Translations under genes and position numbers: made by a program
Part shown: one piece after another, positions 38,690-47,054 of the stretch
Layout: each line of letters opens with the position of its first letter
Numbering within the stretch: position 1 is the first letter of the stretch
Assembly: GCF_907164575.1 (NCBI RefSeq)
Contig: NZ_CAJQYY010000024.1
Coordinates: 41,219-105,218, forward strand
Length of the DNA: 64,000 nucleotides
Source: Paraburkholderia gardini
GTDB taxonomy: Bacteria > Pseudomonadota > Gammaproteobacteria > Burkholderiales > Burkholderiaceae
Reading direction: 5' to 3'
The notes under the pieces: generated by a model
Seen by the model: the letters and a program-made list of their open reading frames with translations, nothing else
Database searches by the model: none
Told to the model about the DNA's origin: nothing

Positions 38690-40284
38690 GCGATGTGCTC
38701 TCCGCGATAGCCGTCGATCAACGCGCACTCCACGATGCGCGCGGTCAACGCGCGCAGGTCGGGTTCGAGTGCGCGATCTTCGTCGACGAACGGCGACTGC
38801 GCGCTCACACGCCCAGCGAACGCGTGGAGTGGCGCGGGCACGGGCGTCGTTTCGTTCATGCGCAAACGCAGCCGCACCGCCTGAACCGTCGCGAGCGTAT
38901 GCGCCGCCGCGACCTGCGCGGTCAGTTCGAGTATGCGCAGGCAGTCGCGTGCGGCGATCGTGCCCATGCTGACCTTGTCCTGATTGTGCGCTTCGGTCGA
39001 ACGTGAAAAGACGCTCGCGGGCATCGTCAGCTTGAGCGCTTCGGCCGTCCACGCGGACGACGAAATCTGCACGGCCTTGAAGCCGTGATTGATCGGCGCG
39101 CGCGCAGGCGACGCGCCCGACAGGTTGCGCGGCAGACCATTGTTGAACTTGTCGTCGACGAGCAGCGCGAGCTGGCGGTCCATCAGGTCGGCGAGATTCG
39201 CGACGGCCACTTTCAGCGAATCCATCGCGAACGCGATGTGTCCGCCGTAGAAGTTGCCGCCGTGCAGCACACGCTCGCCGTCGGGATCGATCAGCGGGTT
39301 ATCGTTGGCGCTGTTCAGTTCATTCTCGACGTCGCGCCGTACCCACGACAACGCATCGCGCGCGACGCCGATCACATGCGGCGCGCAGCGAATCGAATAG
39401 CGGTCCTGCAAACGATGCCCCGGCGTATCGGCGCGGCCCGCCAGATCCTCGCGGATCCACGCGGCGGCTTCCGCCTGACCGGCATGCGGCTTCGCTTCGA
39501 ACAGCAGCGCGTCGAAATGCGCGGCACGTCCGTCGAGCGCGACCGTCGAGAGCGCGGTGAGACGCGCGGCAAGCCGTGTCAGATGATCGGCACGCGCGAA
39601 TGCGAGACACGCGAGACCGGTCATCACGGCGGTGCCGTTCATCAACGCAAGGCCTTCCTTCGGCGCGAGCCTGAGCGGCATGTGGCCGAGTTGCGCCCAC
39701 ACGTCCGACGCGTCGCGCAACTGGCCTTCGAACAGCACGTCGCGCTCGCCGACCAGCGCGGCGGCAACATACGACAGCGGCGTCAGATCGCCGCTTGCGC
39801 CCACCGACCCTTCCGACGGAATGCGCGGCAGCACGCGATGGTTGATGAGATCGGCGAGACGGTCGAGCAGGACAGGTCGTACGCCCGAGAAACCATACGC
39901 GAGCGAGTTGAGGCGCGCGGCGATCACGGCAAGCGTCTGGGCGTCGTCGAGATGCACGCCCATGCCGCAGCCGTGGTAACGCGTGAGCTGCAATGGCAAT
40001 GCTTCGACGAGGCCCATCGGTACGTCGACCACGCATGCGTCGCCATAGCCGGTGTTGACGCCGTACACCGTCGCGCCCGAGGCGAGATGCCTGCGCAGAA
40101 AATCCGCGCCGCGCTCGATGCGCGAGCGCCATGCCGGATCGTCGCTCAGCGCGACGGGCGCGCGACGCTCCGCGATCGCGACCACGTCTTCGATCGTCAG
40201 CCGGCGTCCGCCGATGACGATTGCCTTGTCGACGGCGGGTTGCGCATCGAGCCCGGCATCGTCGATCAGATCATGTTCGGCCAT
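38686..40284 (-). CDS. MIO-type aromatic ammonia-lyase (HAL/TAL-like)
   Basis: A 532-residue member of the histidine/phenylalanine/tyrosine ammonia-lyase family. The Ala-Ser-Gly triad that forms the MIO cofactor is A163-S164-G165 in VGASGDLTPLSY. The catalytic Tyr region is VYGVNTGYGDAC. Residues RYHGCGMG (Y103-H104) lie where tyrosine ammonia-lyases carry their selectivity His, so deamination of tyrosine to coumarate is plausible. Such a lyase supplies the aryl starter of APE pigments. It overlaps the glycosyltransferase gene by 14 bases. This gene is inserted in the APE order between ApeJ-like and ApeK-like genes. Confidence 0.88.
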   Translation of the reverse strand: MAEHDLIDDAGLDAQPAVDKAIVIGGRRLTIEDVVAIAERRAPVALSDDPAWRSRIERGADFLRRHLASGATVYGVNTGYGDACVVDVPMGLVEALPLQLTRYHGCGMGVHLDDAQTLAVIAARLNSLAYGFSGVRPVLLDRLADLINHRVLPRIPSEGSVGASGDLTPLSYVAAALVGERDVLFEGQLRDASDVWAQLGHMPLRLAPKEGLALMNGTAVMTGLACLAFARADHLTRLAARLTALSTVALDGRAAHFDALLFEAKPHAGQAEAAAWIREDLAGRADTPGHRLQDRYSIRCAPHVIGVARDALSWVRRDVENELNSANDNPLIDPDGERVLHGGNFYGGHIAFAMDSLKVAVANLADLMDRQLALLVDDKFNNGLPRNLSGASPARAPINHGFKAVQISSSAWTAEALKLTMPASVFSRSTEAHNQDKVSMGTIAARDCLRILELTAQVAAAHTLATVQAVRLRLRMNETTPVPAPLHAFAGRVSAQSPFVDEDRALEPDLRALTARIVECALIDGYRGEHIA

Positions 40285-42010
40285 TCGCGCCTCCACCTGG
40301 GCGCGCCCAGAAATCGAAAAAGTTGAACCATTGAAACGGCGCCTTGCGACAGTAGTGTTCGAGGCGTGCGGCGTAGCGCTGCGCCCATGCAGCAAGATGC
40401 TGCGCGCGTTCGCGGCGCGGCAGGTCGATGCGCTCCGCGAACGGTTCGAAATAAAGCCGGTAGCCAGACTGCTCCCGGATACAGAAGAACAGGTACACCG
40501 GGCAACCCAACGCATGCGCGAGCACATAGGGCCCCTGCGCGAACGGCGCGGTCGCACCGAGAAACTGCGCCTCGGTCGTGCGTCCTGTTTCGTGCGCCGG
40601 CACGCGATCGCCGACGATCACGAGCAGCTCGCCGGCATCGACGCGCTCCTGCATCATCATCGCGGTTTCCGGACCGAAGTCGCTGACTTCGACCAGCCGC
40701 CGCGTGAAGTCGCTGTTCGACGAAGCAAGCACGCTGTTAAAGCGTCGCGCGTGTTCCGTATAGACAATCGCGGTCACCTTCGTGTGCGCGCCGCGCGCGG
40801 CGAGCGCACGCGTCATTTCCAGGTTGCCGAGATGCGCGCCGATCACGAGCGCGCCGCGGCCACTCGCGCTCAACGCCTCGAACGCTCGCGGATCGTCGAA
40901 CCGCACGTCCTTCATGTCGACGCGCCCCGACCACGCAGCGAGCTTGTCGAGACCGGACTGCGCGAACGCCAGCATCTGCCGGTACGCGGAGAGCCAGCCT
41001 GGGCGCGGCGTTTTCGCGTCGGGTGATGACACCCGCGCGAGATGCGCGAAATAGTTATGCGACGCCACGCGCGCGGCACGGCCCGTCAACAGAAAGTACG
41101 CGACCACGGGATGCAGCCACAACGCGGTAAAGCGCATGCCGAAAAGCCGGCAACTTAGCGCGAGCAACGACATGCCTGGCTGGCTGCCGCGCTCAGCGAT
41201 GCGCCACCAGTGCTGACCACGCTTTCCATCATTTGCGGCATCGGCATCGAGCGAGGGCACCGCGCGTCGCGTCATCACCTTGTGCGCGAGCAGCAACGGC
41301 AAACGCAGCAGCATGCCCGCGACGAGCCGCGTATGGCTTCGGCTGATGCGCACGTTGTCCCACAGCACGTCGAAGTGCGAGATGCCGTCGGTCGCGTACG
41401 TCACGCGCGTCGGAATCGCGCGAAACGCGATGCGACGCCAGTAGAGACGCACGAGAATCTCGATGTCGAAATCCATGCGCGTGGGCAGCGCGACGCTGTC
41501 GATCAGCGCGCAGGCGAGATCGAGCGGATACATGCGAAATCCGCACATCGAATCGCGAATCTCGAACGACAGCGTTTCGATCCACACCCACACATGCGTC
41601 AGATAGCGGCCATACAAACGCGACTTCGGCACGCTTTCGTCGTATACCGGCCGCCCGAGTATCACCGCGCCGGGCTCGGCGCGGGCCGCGTCGATGAAAC
41701 GCGGCACGTCGGCGGCGTCATGCTGGCCGTCGGCGTCGATCTGTAACCCGTGCGTGTAACCTGCCGCGCGGGCGGCGCGCAGGCCGGCCATCACGGCCGC
41801 GCCCTTGCCACCGTTCACCGGCAGACGCAACAGCGTCACCTGTCCCGCGTATTGCGCTGCCAGCGCGGCGAGCACGTGCTGCGTGGCTTCATCGCTGCCA
41901 TCGTCGACGACGAAAAGCGGCAGGCCGTGCACCGCCAGATGCGCGACGGTCGAACCAATCGCGTCCTTGTGGTTGTAGATCGGAATCACGATGCAGGGCG
42001 CGAAGTTCAT
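40271..42010 (-). CDS. Fused GT2 glycosyltransferase and LpxL-type acyltransferase, ApeJ-like
   Basis: A 579-residue two-domain protein. Residues about 5-235 form a family 2 glycosyltransferase (IPIYNHKDAIGSTVAHL, VDDGSDEAT, LQIDADGQHDAADVP). Residues about 290-575 are an LpxL/HtrB-like lysophospholipid acyltransferase with GAHLGNLEMTRAL carrying the H-x4-E catalytic pair. The fused enzyme probably attaches a sugar and an acyl chain that anchor the polyene in the outer membrane. The ATG at 42010 is preferred over upstream in-frame starts because the GT2 fold begins directly. It overlaps the ligase gene by four bases. Confidence 0.87.
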   Translation of the reverse strand: MNFAPCIVIPIYNHKDAIGSTVAHLAVHGLPLFVVDDGSDEATQHVLAALAAQYAGQVTLLRLPVNGGKGAAVMAGLRAARAAGYTHGLQIDADGQHDAADVPRFIDAARAEPGAVILGRPVYDESVPKSRLYGRYLTHVWVWIETLSFEIRDSMCGFRMYPLDLACALIDSVALPTRMDFDIEILVRLYWRRIAFRAIPTRVTYATDGISHFDVLWDNVRISRSHTRLVAGMLLRLPLLLAHKVMTRRAVPSLDADAANDGKRGQHWWRIAERGSQPGMSLLALSCRLFGMRFTALWLHPVVAYFLLTGRAARVASHNYFAHLARVSSPDAKTPRPGWLSAYRQMLAFAQSGLDKLAAWSGRVDMKDVRFDDPRAFEALSASGRGALVIGAHLGNLEMTRALAARGAHTKVTAIVYTEHARRFNSVLASSNSDFTRRLVEVSDFGPETAMMMQERVDAGELLVIVGDRVPAHETGRTTEAQFLGATAPFAQGPYVLAHALGCPVYLFFCIREQSGYRLYFEPFAERIDLPRRERAQHLAAWAQRYAARLEHYCRKAPFQWFNFFDFWARPGGGANGRT

Positions 42011-43707
42011 ACGCGCTCCCGGTACACGATCACGCCCGACGCGCATTCGCGCTCGCCAAGCCGGTAGGCGAACTGCACGCGACGGCGCGTCGCATCGTGC
42101 GAGAGCTTCAGGCTCAACGTCGCGCCGGGCGGCACGGGGGCCATGAACTTCAGCCGGTCGACCGAAGCAATGGCGCGTGCATCAGGAACATGTTCCGCTG
42201 CAAGACGAATCGCCCAGTCGACCTGCACGACGCCCGGCAGAATCGGCAAGCCAGGAAAATGACCCGCGAAATGCGCCAGTTCCGGCGGCACGCGCAGGTC
42301 GTAATGCACTTCGTCGCCGGTGCGCGCTTCGGCGAGCACCTCGACGCCTTCGCTGCGCGCCTCGAACGCGGCGGCCACGGCGGCGGCCGGCAGCTTGCCG
42401 CGCGCATCGAACGGCAACGTGCTGCGAAAACGCCAGTGCCGCGGCAACACGACGACGTCGAACCAGGCCGCGAGATGACGTCGCAAGATTTTCGTCAGCG
42501 CGAGCCGGCCTTCGCCGCGCAGCGCGGTGCTGCCTGCATCGGTGAGTGCGATGAGCGCACCGACACGTTCGCGCGACGCGCCCGCGAGCGGCACGACCGC
42601 CGCCTGTGCGACGTACGGGTGCAGCGCAAGCCGCACTTCGAGCTCGGGCAGCGAAAGCCGCTTGCCTTCGAGCTTGATCACGCGATCGAGCCGGCCTCGC
42701 AGACGGAACCGGCCATCGTCGTCGAACGTGATGGCGTCGTCGGTGCGGTGCCAGCCGTCGTGATCGAGATGCGGCGAGCGCACGTTGAGCGCGCCGTCTT
42801 CATCGCGACGCACTTCGATACCGGCCACCGGCTGCCACGCCTCCGATTCGCTCTGCTGCCGCCAGGCGATACCGCCCGTCTCGGTGCTGCCGTAGATTTC
42901 GACGGGCGCCGCACCGAACGCGGCGGCGTATTCGCGCGCGGTATCCCGTGCGAGCGGACCGCCCGACGAAAAGACCACACGCGGCACAGGCGCGAGCGTG
43001 GCAAAACCCGCGAGCGCGGGCCAGCGCGACAGTTGCGCCGGCGTCGACACCAGCACGGCGTTTGCGCCACATCGATCGATGCGCTCCTGCAACTGCATCG
43101 GATCGATGCAGACTAAACGGTCGAACGCGCGACCGGCGGCAAGCGGCCACAGGACGCGAAACAGCAACCCGTAAATGTGATGATGCGGAACGCTCGCCAG
43201 CACCGTCGCATCGCCGACGGTTGCGCCCCACTGCGTTTCGAGCGTGTGCACTTCGGCGTCGAACTGCGCGAGCGTCTTGTGGATCGGCTTCGGCCGGCCG
43301 CTGCTGCCCGATGTGTAGAGCATGAGCGGCGCGACGGGATCGATGGTCGCGATCCGCATGCCTGGCTTTTGCGGCGCATCGGCGAAGAGCGCGTGCAGGC
43401 TGGCGTCGGTCAGCACGGCATCGAACGCGTCCGAAAGATCGGCGAGGTAGCCTGGCGTCGCGTTCGCGGGAATCACGGGCTCCTTGCCGGCGGCAAAGAG
43501 CGCGAACAGCGCACACGCGAAATCGTAAGCGTCGTCGACGCACAGCGCGTAGCGCGTCGACGGTTGCGCGTGCAACGTATCCGCGAGGCTCAGGACTCGC
43601 GCGCGAAACGTGGCGAAACCGGTCACCGTGTCGCCGTTGCGGCACACGGGGGTCGCGTCGGTTCGCACCGGTAGCAGCAGATCGTGCAGCGCGATCAATG
43701 TGCTCAT
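42007..43707 (-). CDS. Aryl-ACP ligase fused to hotdog dehydratase (ApeH-ApeI-like)
   Basis: A 566-residue fusion. Residues about 20-445 form an AMP-dependent acyl ligase with the P-loop LMLYTSGSSGRPKPIHK, the A5 motif EIYGSTETGGIAWRQ and HRTDDAITFDDDGRFRLRGR. Residues about 465-566 form a FabA/FabZ-like dehydratase (YDLRVPPELAHFAGHFPGLP, ILPGVVQVDWA). In E. coli and Xenorhabdus these are separate proteins ApeH and ApeI. The ligase is expected to load the aryl acid onto a carrier protein; the dehydratase works in elongation. Fusion of the pair may couple starter loading to dehydration. It overlaps both neighbours by four bases. Confidence 0.88.
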   Translation of the reverse strand: MSTLIALHDLLLPVRTDATPVCRNGDTVTGFATFRARVLSLADTLHAQPSTRYALCVDDAYDFACALFALFAAGKEPVIPANATPGYLADLSDAFDAVLTDASLHALFADAPQKPGMRIATIDPVAPLMLYTSGSSGRPKPIHKTLAQFDAEVHTLETQWGATVGDATVLASVPHHHIYGLLFRVLWPLAAGRAFDRLVCIDPMQLQERIDRCGANAVLVSTPAQLSRWPALAGFATLAPVPRVVFSSGGPLARDTAREYAAAFGAAPVEIYGSTETGGIAWRQQSESEAWQPVAGIEVRRDEDGALNVRSPHLDHDGWHRTDDAITFDDDGRFRLRGRLDRVIKLEGKRLSLPELEVRLALHPYVAQAAVVPLAGASRERVGALIALTDAGSTALRGEGRLALTKILRRHLAAWFDVVVLPRHWRFRSTLPFDARGKLPAAAVAAAFEARSEGVEVLAEARTGDEVHYDLRVPPELAHFAGHFPGLPILPGVVQVDWAIRLAAEHVPDARAIASVDRLKFMAPVPPGATLSLKLSHDATRRRVQFAYRLGERECASGVIVYRERV

Positions 43708-44345
43708 GCCGCCCCCGAGCGCGCCGCGCGCGGCAGCACCACGAGATAGCGCCAGACGATTTCACCGATCAGCAGCACGCCGACCAGGACGTACGCGATC
43801 GCGCCGTTATAGAGCGACCACGCCTCGCGCGTCCAGAAGAACGCCGTATACGCGGAGAACGTGCCGTTCAGCGCGAAGAATCCGCACCAGATCTGGGTGA
43901 CGCGGCGCGTGTGCAGCACGGCCGGCGCACTGAGATCGGGCGTTCTGATGCGCGCGAATTTCTCGATCATCGTCGGCCCGCGCACGAGCGTCGCGCCAAA
44001 CGCGATCAGCAGGCCAAGGTTGACGAGCGACGGGTAAATACGCAGCAGCATCTCGCTGTTGGTCGCGACGATGGCGGCCGAAGCGCAGCTCAACAGGCCC
44101 GCGACGCACCAGTCGACGGCCGTCAGCCTGCGCAGCGACGACGCCACGCTGCCGGTCCCCGCCCAGCGCTGCAACCACAGGATGGCGAACAGCATGAGCC
44201 CGACGTAGCGCGGCGTGTCCCACTTCCAGGCGCACAGGATCAACGCGGGATACGCCAGCTTCAACAACACCTGCACGATCGCGCCCAGCACCCGACGCAC
44301 CCCGCCTGCCGTAGCGTCCGGTGCGTCTGACGGAGCAGACTGCAT
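43704..44345 (-). CDS. Membrane protein of the APE cluster (COG4648, ApeG-like)
   Basis: A 213-residue protein with about six hydrophobic segments (AIVQVLLKLAYPALILCAW, VGLMLFAILWLQRWA, LVNLGLLIAFGATLV, IWCGFFALNGTFSAYTAFFW, AIAYVLVGVLLIGEIVW). It belongs to the family COG4648 of predicted membrane proteins regularly found in APE clusters. The role is not known; it may hold the biosynthetic enzymes at the membrane. It overlaps the carrier protein gene by one base and the ligase gene by four. Confidence 0.8.
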   Translation of the reverse strand: MQSAPSDAPDATAGGVRRVLGAIVQVLLKLAYPALILCAWKWDTPRYVGLMLFAILWLQRWAGTGSVASSLRRLTAVDWCVAGLLSCASAAIVATNSEMLLRIYPSLVNLGLLIAFGATLVRGPTMIEKFARIRTPDLSAPAVLHTRRVTQIWCGFFALNGTFSAYTAFFWTREAWSLYNGAIAYVLVGVLLIGEIVWRYLVVLPRAARSGAA

Positions 44346-44596
44346 CAGCCCTGCGCCGCCAGCAGCGATTCGACCGCGCCGATCACGTCGCCGACCGTGC
44401 GCACCGACTTGAACTCCTCGGGCTTGATGCGTCGGCCCGTCATCTCCTGCAGCTTGATCGCGAGATCGACTGCATCGATGCTGTCCAGATCGAGATCTTC
44501 GAACAGATTCGCCCCGGGCGTCACGCGCTCGGGCTCGATCGCGAAGTTCTCCTTGAAGATGGCGCGGATGCGCTCAAGAATGTCTGCCTCGTTCAC
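44345..44596 (-). CDS. Acyl carrier protein (second)
   Basis: An 83-residue carrier protein. The 4'-phosphopantetheine attachment Ser is in DLDLDSIDAVDL (residue about 39). Length and helices are typical of type-II ACP. It carries the growing polyene chain. It starts three bases after the first carrier gene and overlaps the membrane-protein start by one base. It matches the ApeF position. Confidence 0.92.
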   Translation of the reverse strand: MNEADILERIRAIFKENFAIEPERVTPGANLFEDLDLDSIDAVDLAIKLQEMTGRRIKPEEFKSVRTVGDVIGAVESLLAAQG

Positions 44597-44599
44597 GAT

Positions 44600-44899
44600 T
44601 TACTCCCCTTTTCCTGCGGTTTCGTTCGCTGCGTGCACCGGCTCGCGCTGGCTGGCGACAAACGCCGCCAGCGTGTTGATCGAGCGGAAATGCTCGCGCG
44701 TGCGTTCGTCGTTCGCAGCGATGGTCAGTTGGTATTGTTTTCGCAGCACGATGCCGATCTCGAGCGCGTCGATCGAATCGAGACCGATGCCATCGGTATC
44801 GAAGAGCGGCGCATCGTCGTCGATGTCGGCAGGTGTCAGGTCCTCCAGATCCAAAGCGGCGATCAGGAGCTGCTTAATTTCCAGTTTTAAAGAATCCAT
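44600..44899 (-). CDS. Acyl carrier protein (first)
   Basis: A 99-residue carrier protein with the attachment motif GIGLDSIDALEI (Ser near residue 42). Compared with its neighbour it has a longer C-terminal tail and a more acidic linker (DLTPADIDDDAPLFDTD), which may separate starter from extender roles. It overlaps the preceding acyltransferase gene by 26 bases. It matches the ApeE position. Confidence 0.92.
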   Translation of the reverse strand: MDSLKLEIKQLLIAALDLEDLTPADIDDDAPLFDTDGIGLDSIDALEIGIVLRKQYQLTIAANDERTREHFRSINTLAAFVASQREPVHAANETAGKGE

Positions 44900-45665
44900 A
44901 GTCGAACAGATGCTGGGTAATGTGGGCCTCGATGGCGCTGGTCACGGAACGCGCGGCAAGTGCCGGCGAAGTCTCGTGGGCTGAAAGCTGTTCGACGCCA
45001 ACCGGCTCGAGCACGCTCACGCGCATGCAAAATGCGCGCGCCGGCACGTCGTACCAGCGCATCTCTTTCGTGAAAACGGGCGGATCGCAATTCATCAGCA
45101 CGGGCAGGATCGGCGTGCCCGCCTTGATCGCCATGTGCGCGAACCCGCGTGAAAACGCGTGCAGACGGTTCTGCGCGGGGCTGCGCGTGCCCTCCGGAAA
45201 GACGATCATCGTATAGCCGGCTTCGAGTTGCCGCGAGCCTGCCTCGACGAGCTCGACCGGGTCCGCGTTGCTCACGTATTCGGCCGCCCGCACGATGCCG
45301 TAAAAGCACGGGTTGCGCCAATGCGCGTTCTTCACGACGCAGCACGCGTGCGGCGTGAGCGAGAGCAGCACCATCACGTCGAGCCACGTCGGATGATTCG
45401 CCACGACGACCGCCGGACGGCGGGTGCGCAGTGCGTCGCCGCCCTCGACTTCGAGCTTCATCACGCCGGCGAACTGCAGCACGGCCACGAGCGCGCGGAA
45501 AAATCCGTGAATGACCGTGGTCACCGCACGTTGCCGTGACGCCCGGTGCGGCCATAGCCACGCGAGCGGAAACACGATCACGGAAAACAGGAAACCGCAT
45601 ATCCCGAACACCGCCATCGCGAGGCCGGTTGCGGTCAGCCGCCACACGAACTCAAGCCGCGCCAT
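44874..45665 (-). CDS. PlsC-type acyltransferase, ApeD-like
   Basis: A 263-residue 1-acylglycerol-3-phosphate acyltransferase-like enzyme. An N-terminal membrane segment (LAMAVFGICGFLFSVIVFPL) precedes the motifs NHPTWLD (the H-x4-D catalytic pair) and VFPEGTRS. It probably adds an acyl chain to the lipid part of the pigment. The ATG at 45665 starts 14 bases inside the previous gene. Confidence 0.86.
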   Translation of the reverse strand: MARLEFVWRLTATGLAMAVFGICGFLFSVIVFPLAWLWPHRASRQRAVTTVIHGFFRALVAVLQFAGVMKLEVEGGDALRTRRPAVVVANHPTWLDVMVLLSLTPHACCVVKNAHWRNPCFYGIVRAAEYVSNADPVELVEAGSRQLEAGYTMIVFPEGTRSPAQNRLHAFSRGFAHMAIKAGTPILPVLMNCDPPVFTKEMRWYDVPARAFCMRVSVLEPVGVEQLSAHETSPALAARSVTSAIEAHITQHLFDYGFFKTGN

Positions 45666-46353
45666 GATGCCAGCTCCATTGCCAGATTGCGCCTGCGCCC
45701 TGCCATACCGCGTTCGCGTGCGTGTCGAGGCAGTGATGCACGGCCTGACTCTGTGTCGGGAATACGGCGAACGACGCATCGCCGGCGTCCGGCGCGCGGG
45801 CAATCGTACACGTCAGCTGGCCTGCGGTTGCGGCCGCGTCGAGCAGGATGGCAAGTGCGCCGCCCTGCACTTCGTCTTCGATCGTGCCGTACGCGGGATC
45901 GGCGGGTTCATCGGCGTAGACGAGCAGCACGGGCGTGGCGGGATCGCTCGCGTATTGCGCATGCGCTTCCAGCAATGCGTAGCCAAGGGTCTCGGCGCCC
46001 GCCGAAATCGCGCTCGCCGGCGAACGGTCGCCGCGGGCGATGCCGAACACGCCCGTCATCGCGTTGAGAACCGAAAGACTGAACGCGGTCGGCGATACGG
46101 GTTCGCCCGCGCTGATGGCGCGCAGGATGTCGGTGGTGCGGCGCAGTTCGCCATGTCGCGATGCAAATACCGTGCGCACGGCGGCGACGTCATCGCCCAC
46201 GCAGTCGTGCGCCACCTTCAGCGCGGCGCGCGACAGTGTGCTCAGTCGCCGCCGTACGATCGGCTCGATGAAGCCGATATCGGGGGCGGTGGCTGCGGCG
46301 GCAGGCCAGGAAGACCAGCGAGCAACCGGAATAGTCCAGTGCAGATCGGGCAT
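45652..46353 (-). CDS. Ketosynthase-like chain-length factor, ApeC-like
   Basis: A 233-residue protein with only the N-terminal half of a ketosynthase (Ketoacyl-synt_2 type). At the position of the catalytic Cys the sequence reads SAISAGAETLGYAL (residues about 114-127), so no Cys is present and it cannot condense. In Xenorhabdus, ApeC forms a dimer with ApeO as chain-length factor; this gene is in the same first place in the operon. The ATG at 46353 is chosen because the upstream extension to 46461 is rich in Pro/Ala and lacks family features. It opens the APE operon. Confidence 0.85.
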   Translation of the reverse strand: MPDLHWTIPVARWSSWPAAAATAPDIGFIEPIVRRRLSTLSRAALKVAHDCVGDDVAAVRTVFASRHGELRRTTDILRAISAGEPVSPTAFSLSVLNAMTGVFGIARGDRSPASAISAGAETLGYALLEAHAQYASDPATPVLLVYADEPADPAYGTIEDEVQGGALAILLDAAATAGQLTCTIARAPDAGDASFAVFPTQSQAVHHCLDTHANAVWQGAGAIWQWSWHHGAA

Positions 46354-46480
46354 ATCGGTGTTCGCGCGATTGAAAGCGGCTAAGGCTGCTGGCGCCCCAT
46401 CTGGCGCGCCGGCCGGAAGGCGACACACGGGCGCCGCCCAGCCCGGGGGCAGACGCCGCAAGGGTCAATCCAGTCTCGTT

Positions 46481-46487
46481 ATTTATA
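46481..46487 (-). promoter_or_regulatory. Candidate -10 element of the APE operon promoter
   Basis: On the minus strand TATAAAT lies 128 bases before the first gene. No clear -35 partner is seen; AT-rich sequence upstream suggests a regulator- or nucleoid-protein-controlled promoter. This is only a candidate. Confidence 0.3.
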
Positions 46488-46556
46488 TGTGTTCAGGTGA
46501 ATTAACGGCCGATGCCCCGGATTATTTAGGGGCGGACTCACCGGACATGATGTTAG

Positions 46557-46733
46557 TTAGACTCGGATTCCCCGGCGGTCGCCGGCATCATACTGAATAT
46601 TGTGGATTAAATCAGCCACGAAAGACGTATCTATCTGTATCCGTCTTAACGCCGCCACGGAAACGTAAATGTAGTCTTGGACGGCCTCAAACCCTTTCGC
46701 ATGCTGACGAAATGTGGTGAACCGCTCTCGCAT
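46557..46733 (-). CDS. Doubtful small hypothetical protein
   Basis: An open frame for about 58 residues (starting at the ATG at 46733 after AAAGGG; an upstream ATG at 46778 or an internal one at 46739 are alternatives). It contains FRQHAKGFEAVQDYIYVSVA and many hydrophobic/aromatic residues. It lies in an A+T-rich region and shows no family similarity that I recognise. It could be a real small gene, but could equally be chance; conservation in related genomes would decide. Confidence 0.25.
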   Translation of the reverse strand: MRERFTTFRQHAKGFEAVQDYIYVSVAALRRIQIDTSFVADLIHNIQYDAGDRRGIRV

Positions 46734-46891
46734 TTTCATATCGCCCTTTTTACTTTCGGAAAGAAATGTTTGCGCCATCCGCCGGCATCTGGACGGTTTG
46801 CACGCGTCGCATCTGCGACATCAGGTTGAAAGGGACTGCGGACGGGGCCCAGGCGCGCCAGGCGGGGCGCAGCGACCCGAAAACCGCGTGT

Positions 46892-46897
46892 TATAAT
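46892..46897 (+). promoter_or_regulatory. Promoter -10 of the Mn exporter riboswitch transcript
   Basis: A perfect TATAAT ends eight bases before the first paired base of the riboswitch at 46905, just where transcription would have to begin. The -35 region is weak. Confidence 0.65.
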
Positions 46898-46904
46898 CCG
46901 CCCC

Positions 46905-47054
46905 TCATTGGGGAGTAGCCGCCCTGCTGCATGTCCGCGCAGTCTTTCAGTCATGAAGACCGCGCCGCGCACGTGTCACGCGGGGGCGCCTGTCAACAGA
47001 CCTGGCCTGTACGGCCATGGCAGACGCAGCCTTGAGGCCTGGCGAGACCGATGA
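46905..47054 (+). promoter_or_regulatory. yybP-ykoY manganese riboswitch
   Basis: The conserved GGGGAGTAGCC lies at 46910-46920 and the 3' conserved GCGAGACC at 47042-47049. The closing helix P1 pairs TCATTGG (46905-46911) with CCGATGA (47048-47054), including one G-U pair. TGTCAAC lies at 46991-46997 and a GGCC/GGCC arm follows. These are the hallmark segments of the yybP-ykoY RNA, which binds Mn(II) and turns on manganese exporters. It precedes a TMEM165/UPF0016 gene, the expected target. Confidence 0.92.

Larger units (their letters stand above)
46354..46890. other. Long intergenic region between APE operon and riboswitch
   Basis: About 540 bases between divergent transcription units. The part 46480-46760 is clearly richer in A+T than its surroundings. 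It holds the presumed APE promoter and a doubtful small open frame on the minus strand (listed separately). No other gene is supported. Confidence 0.55.
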
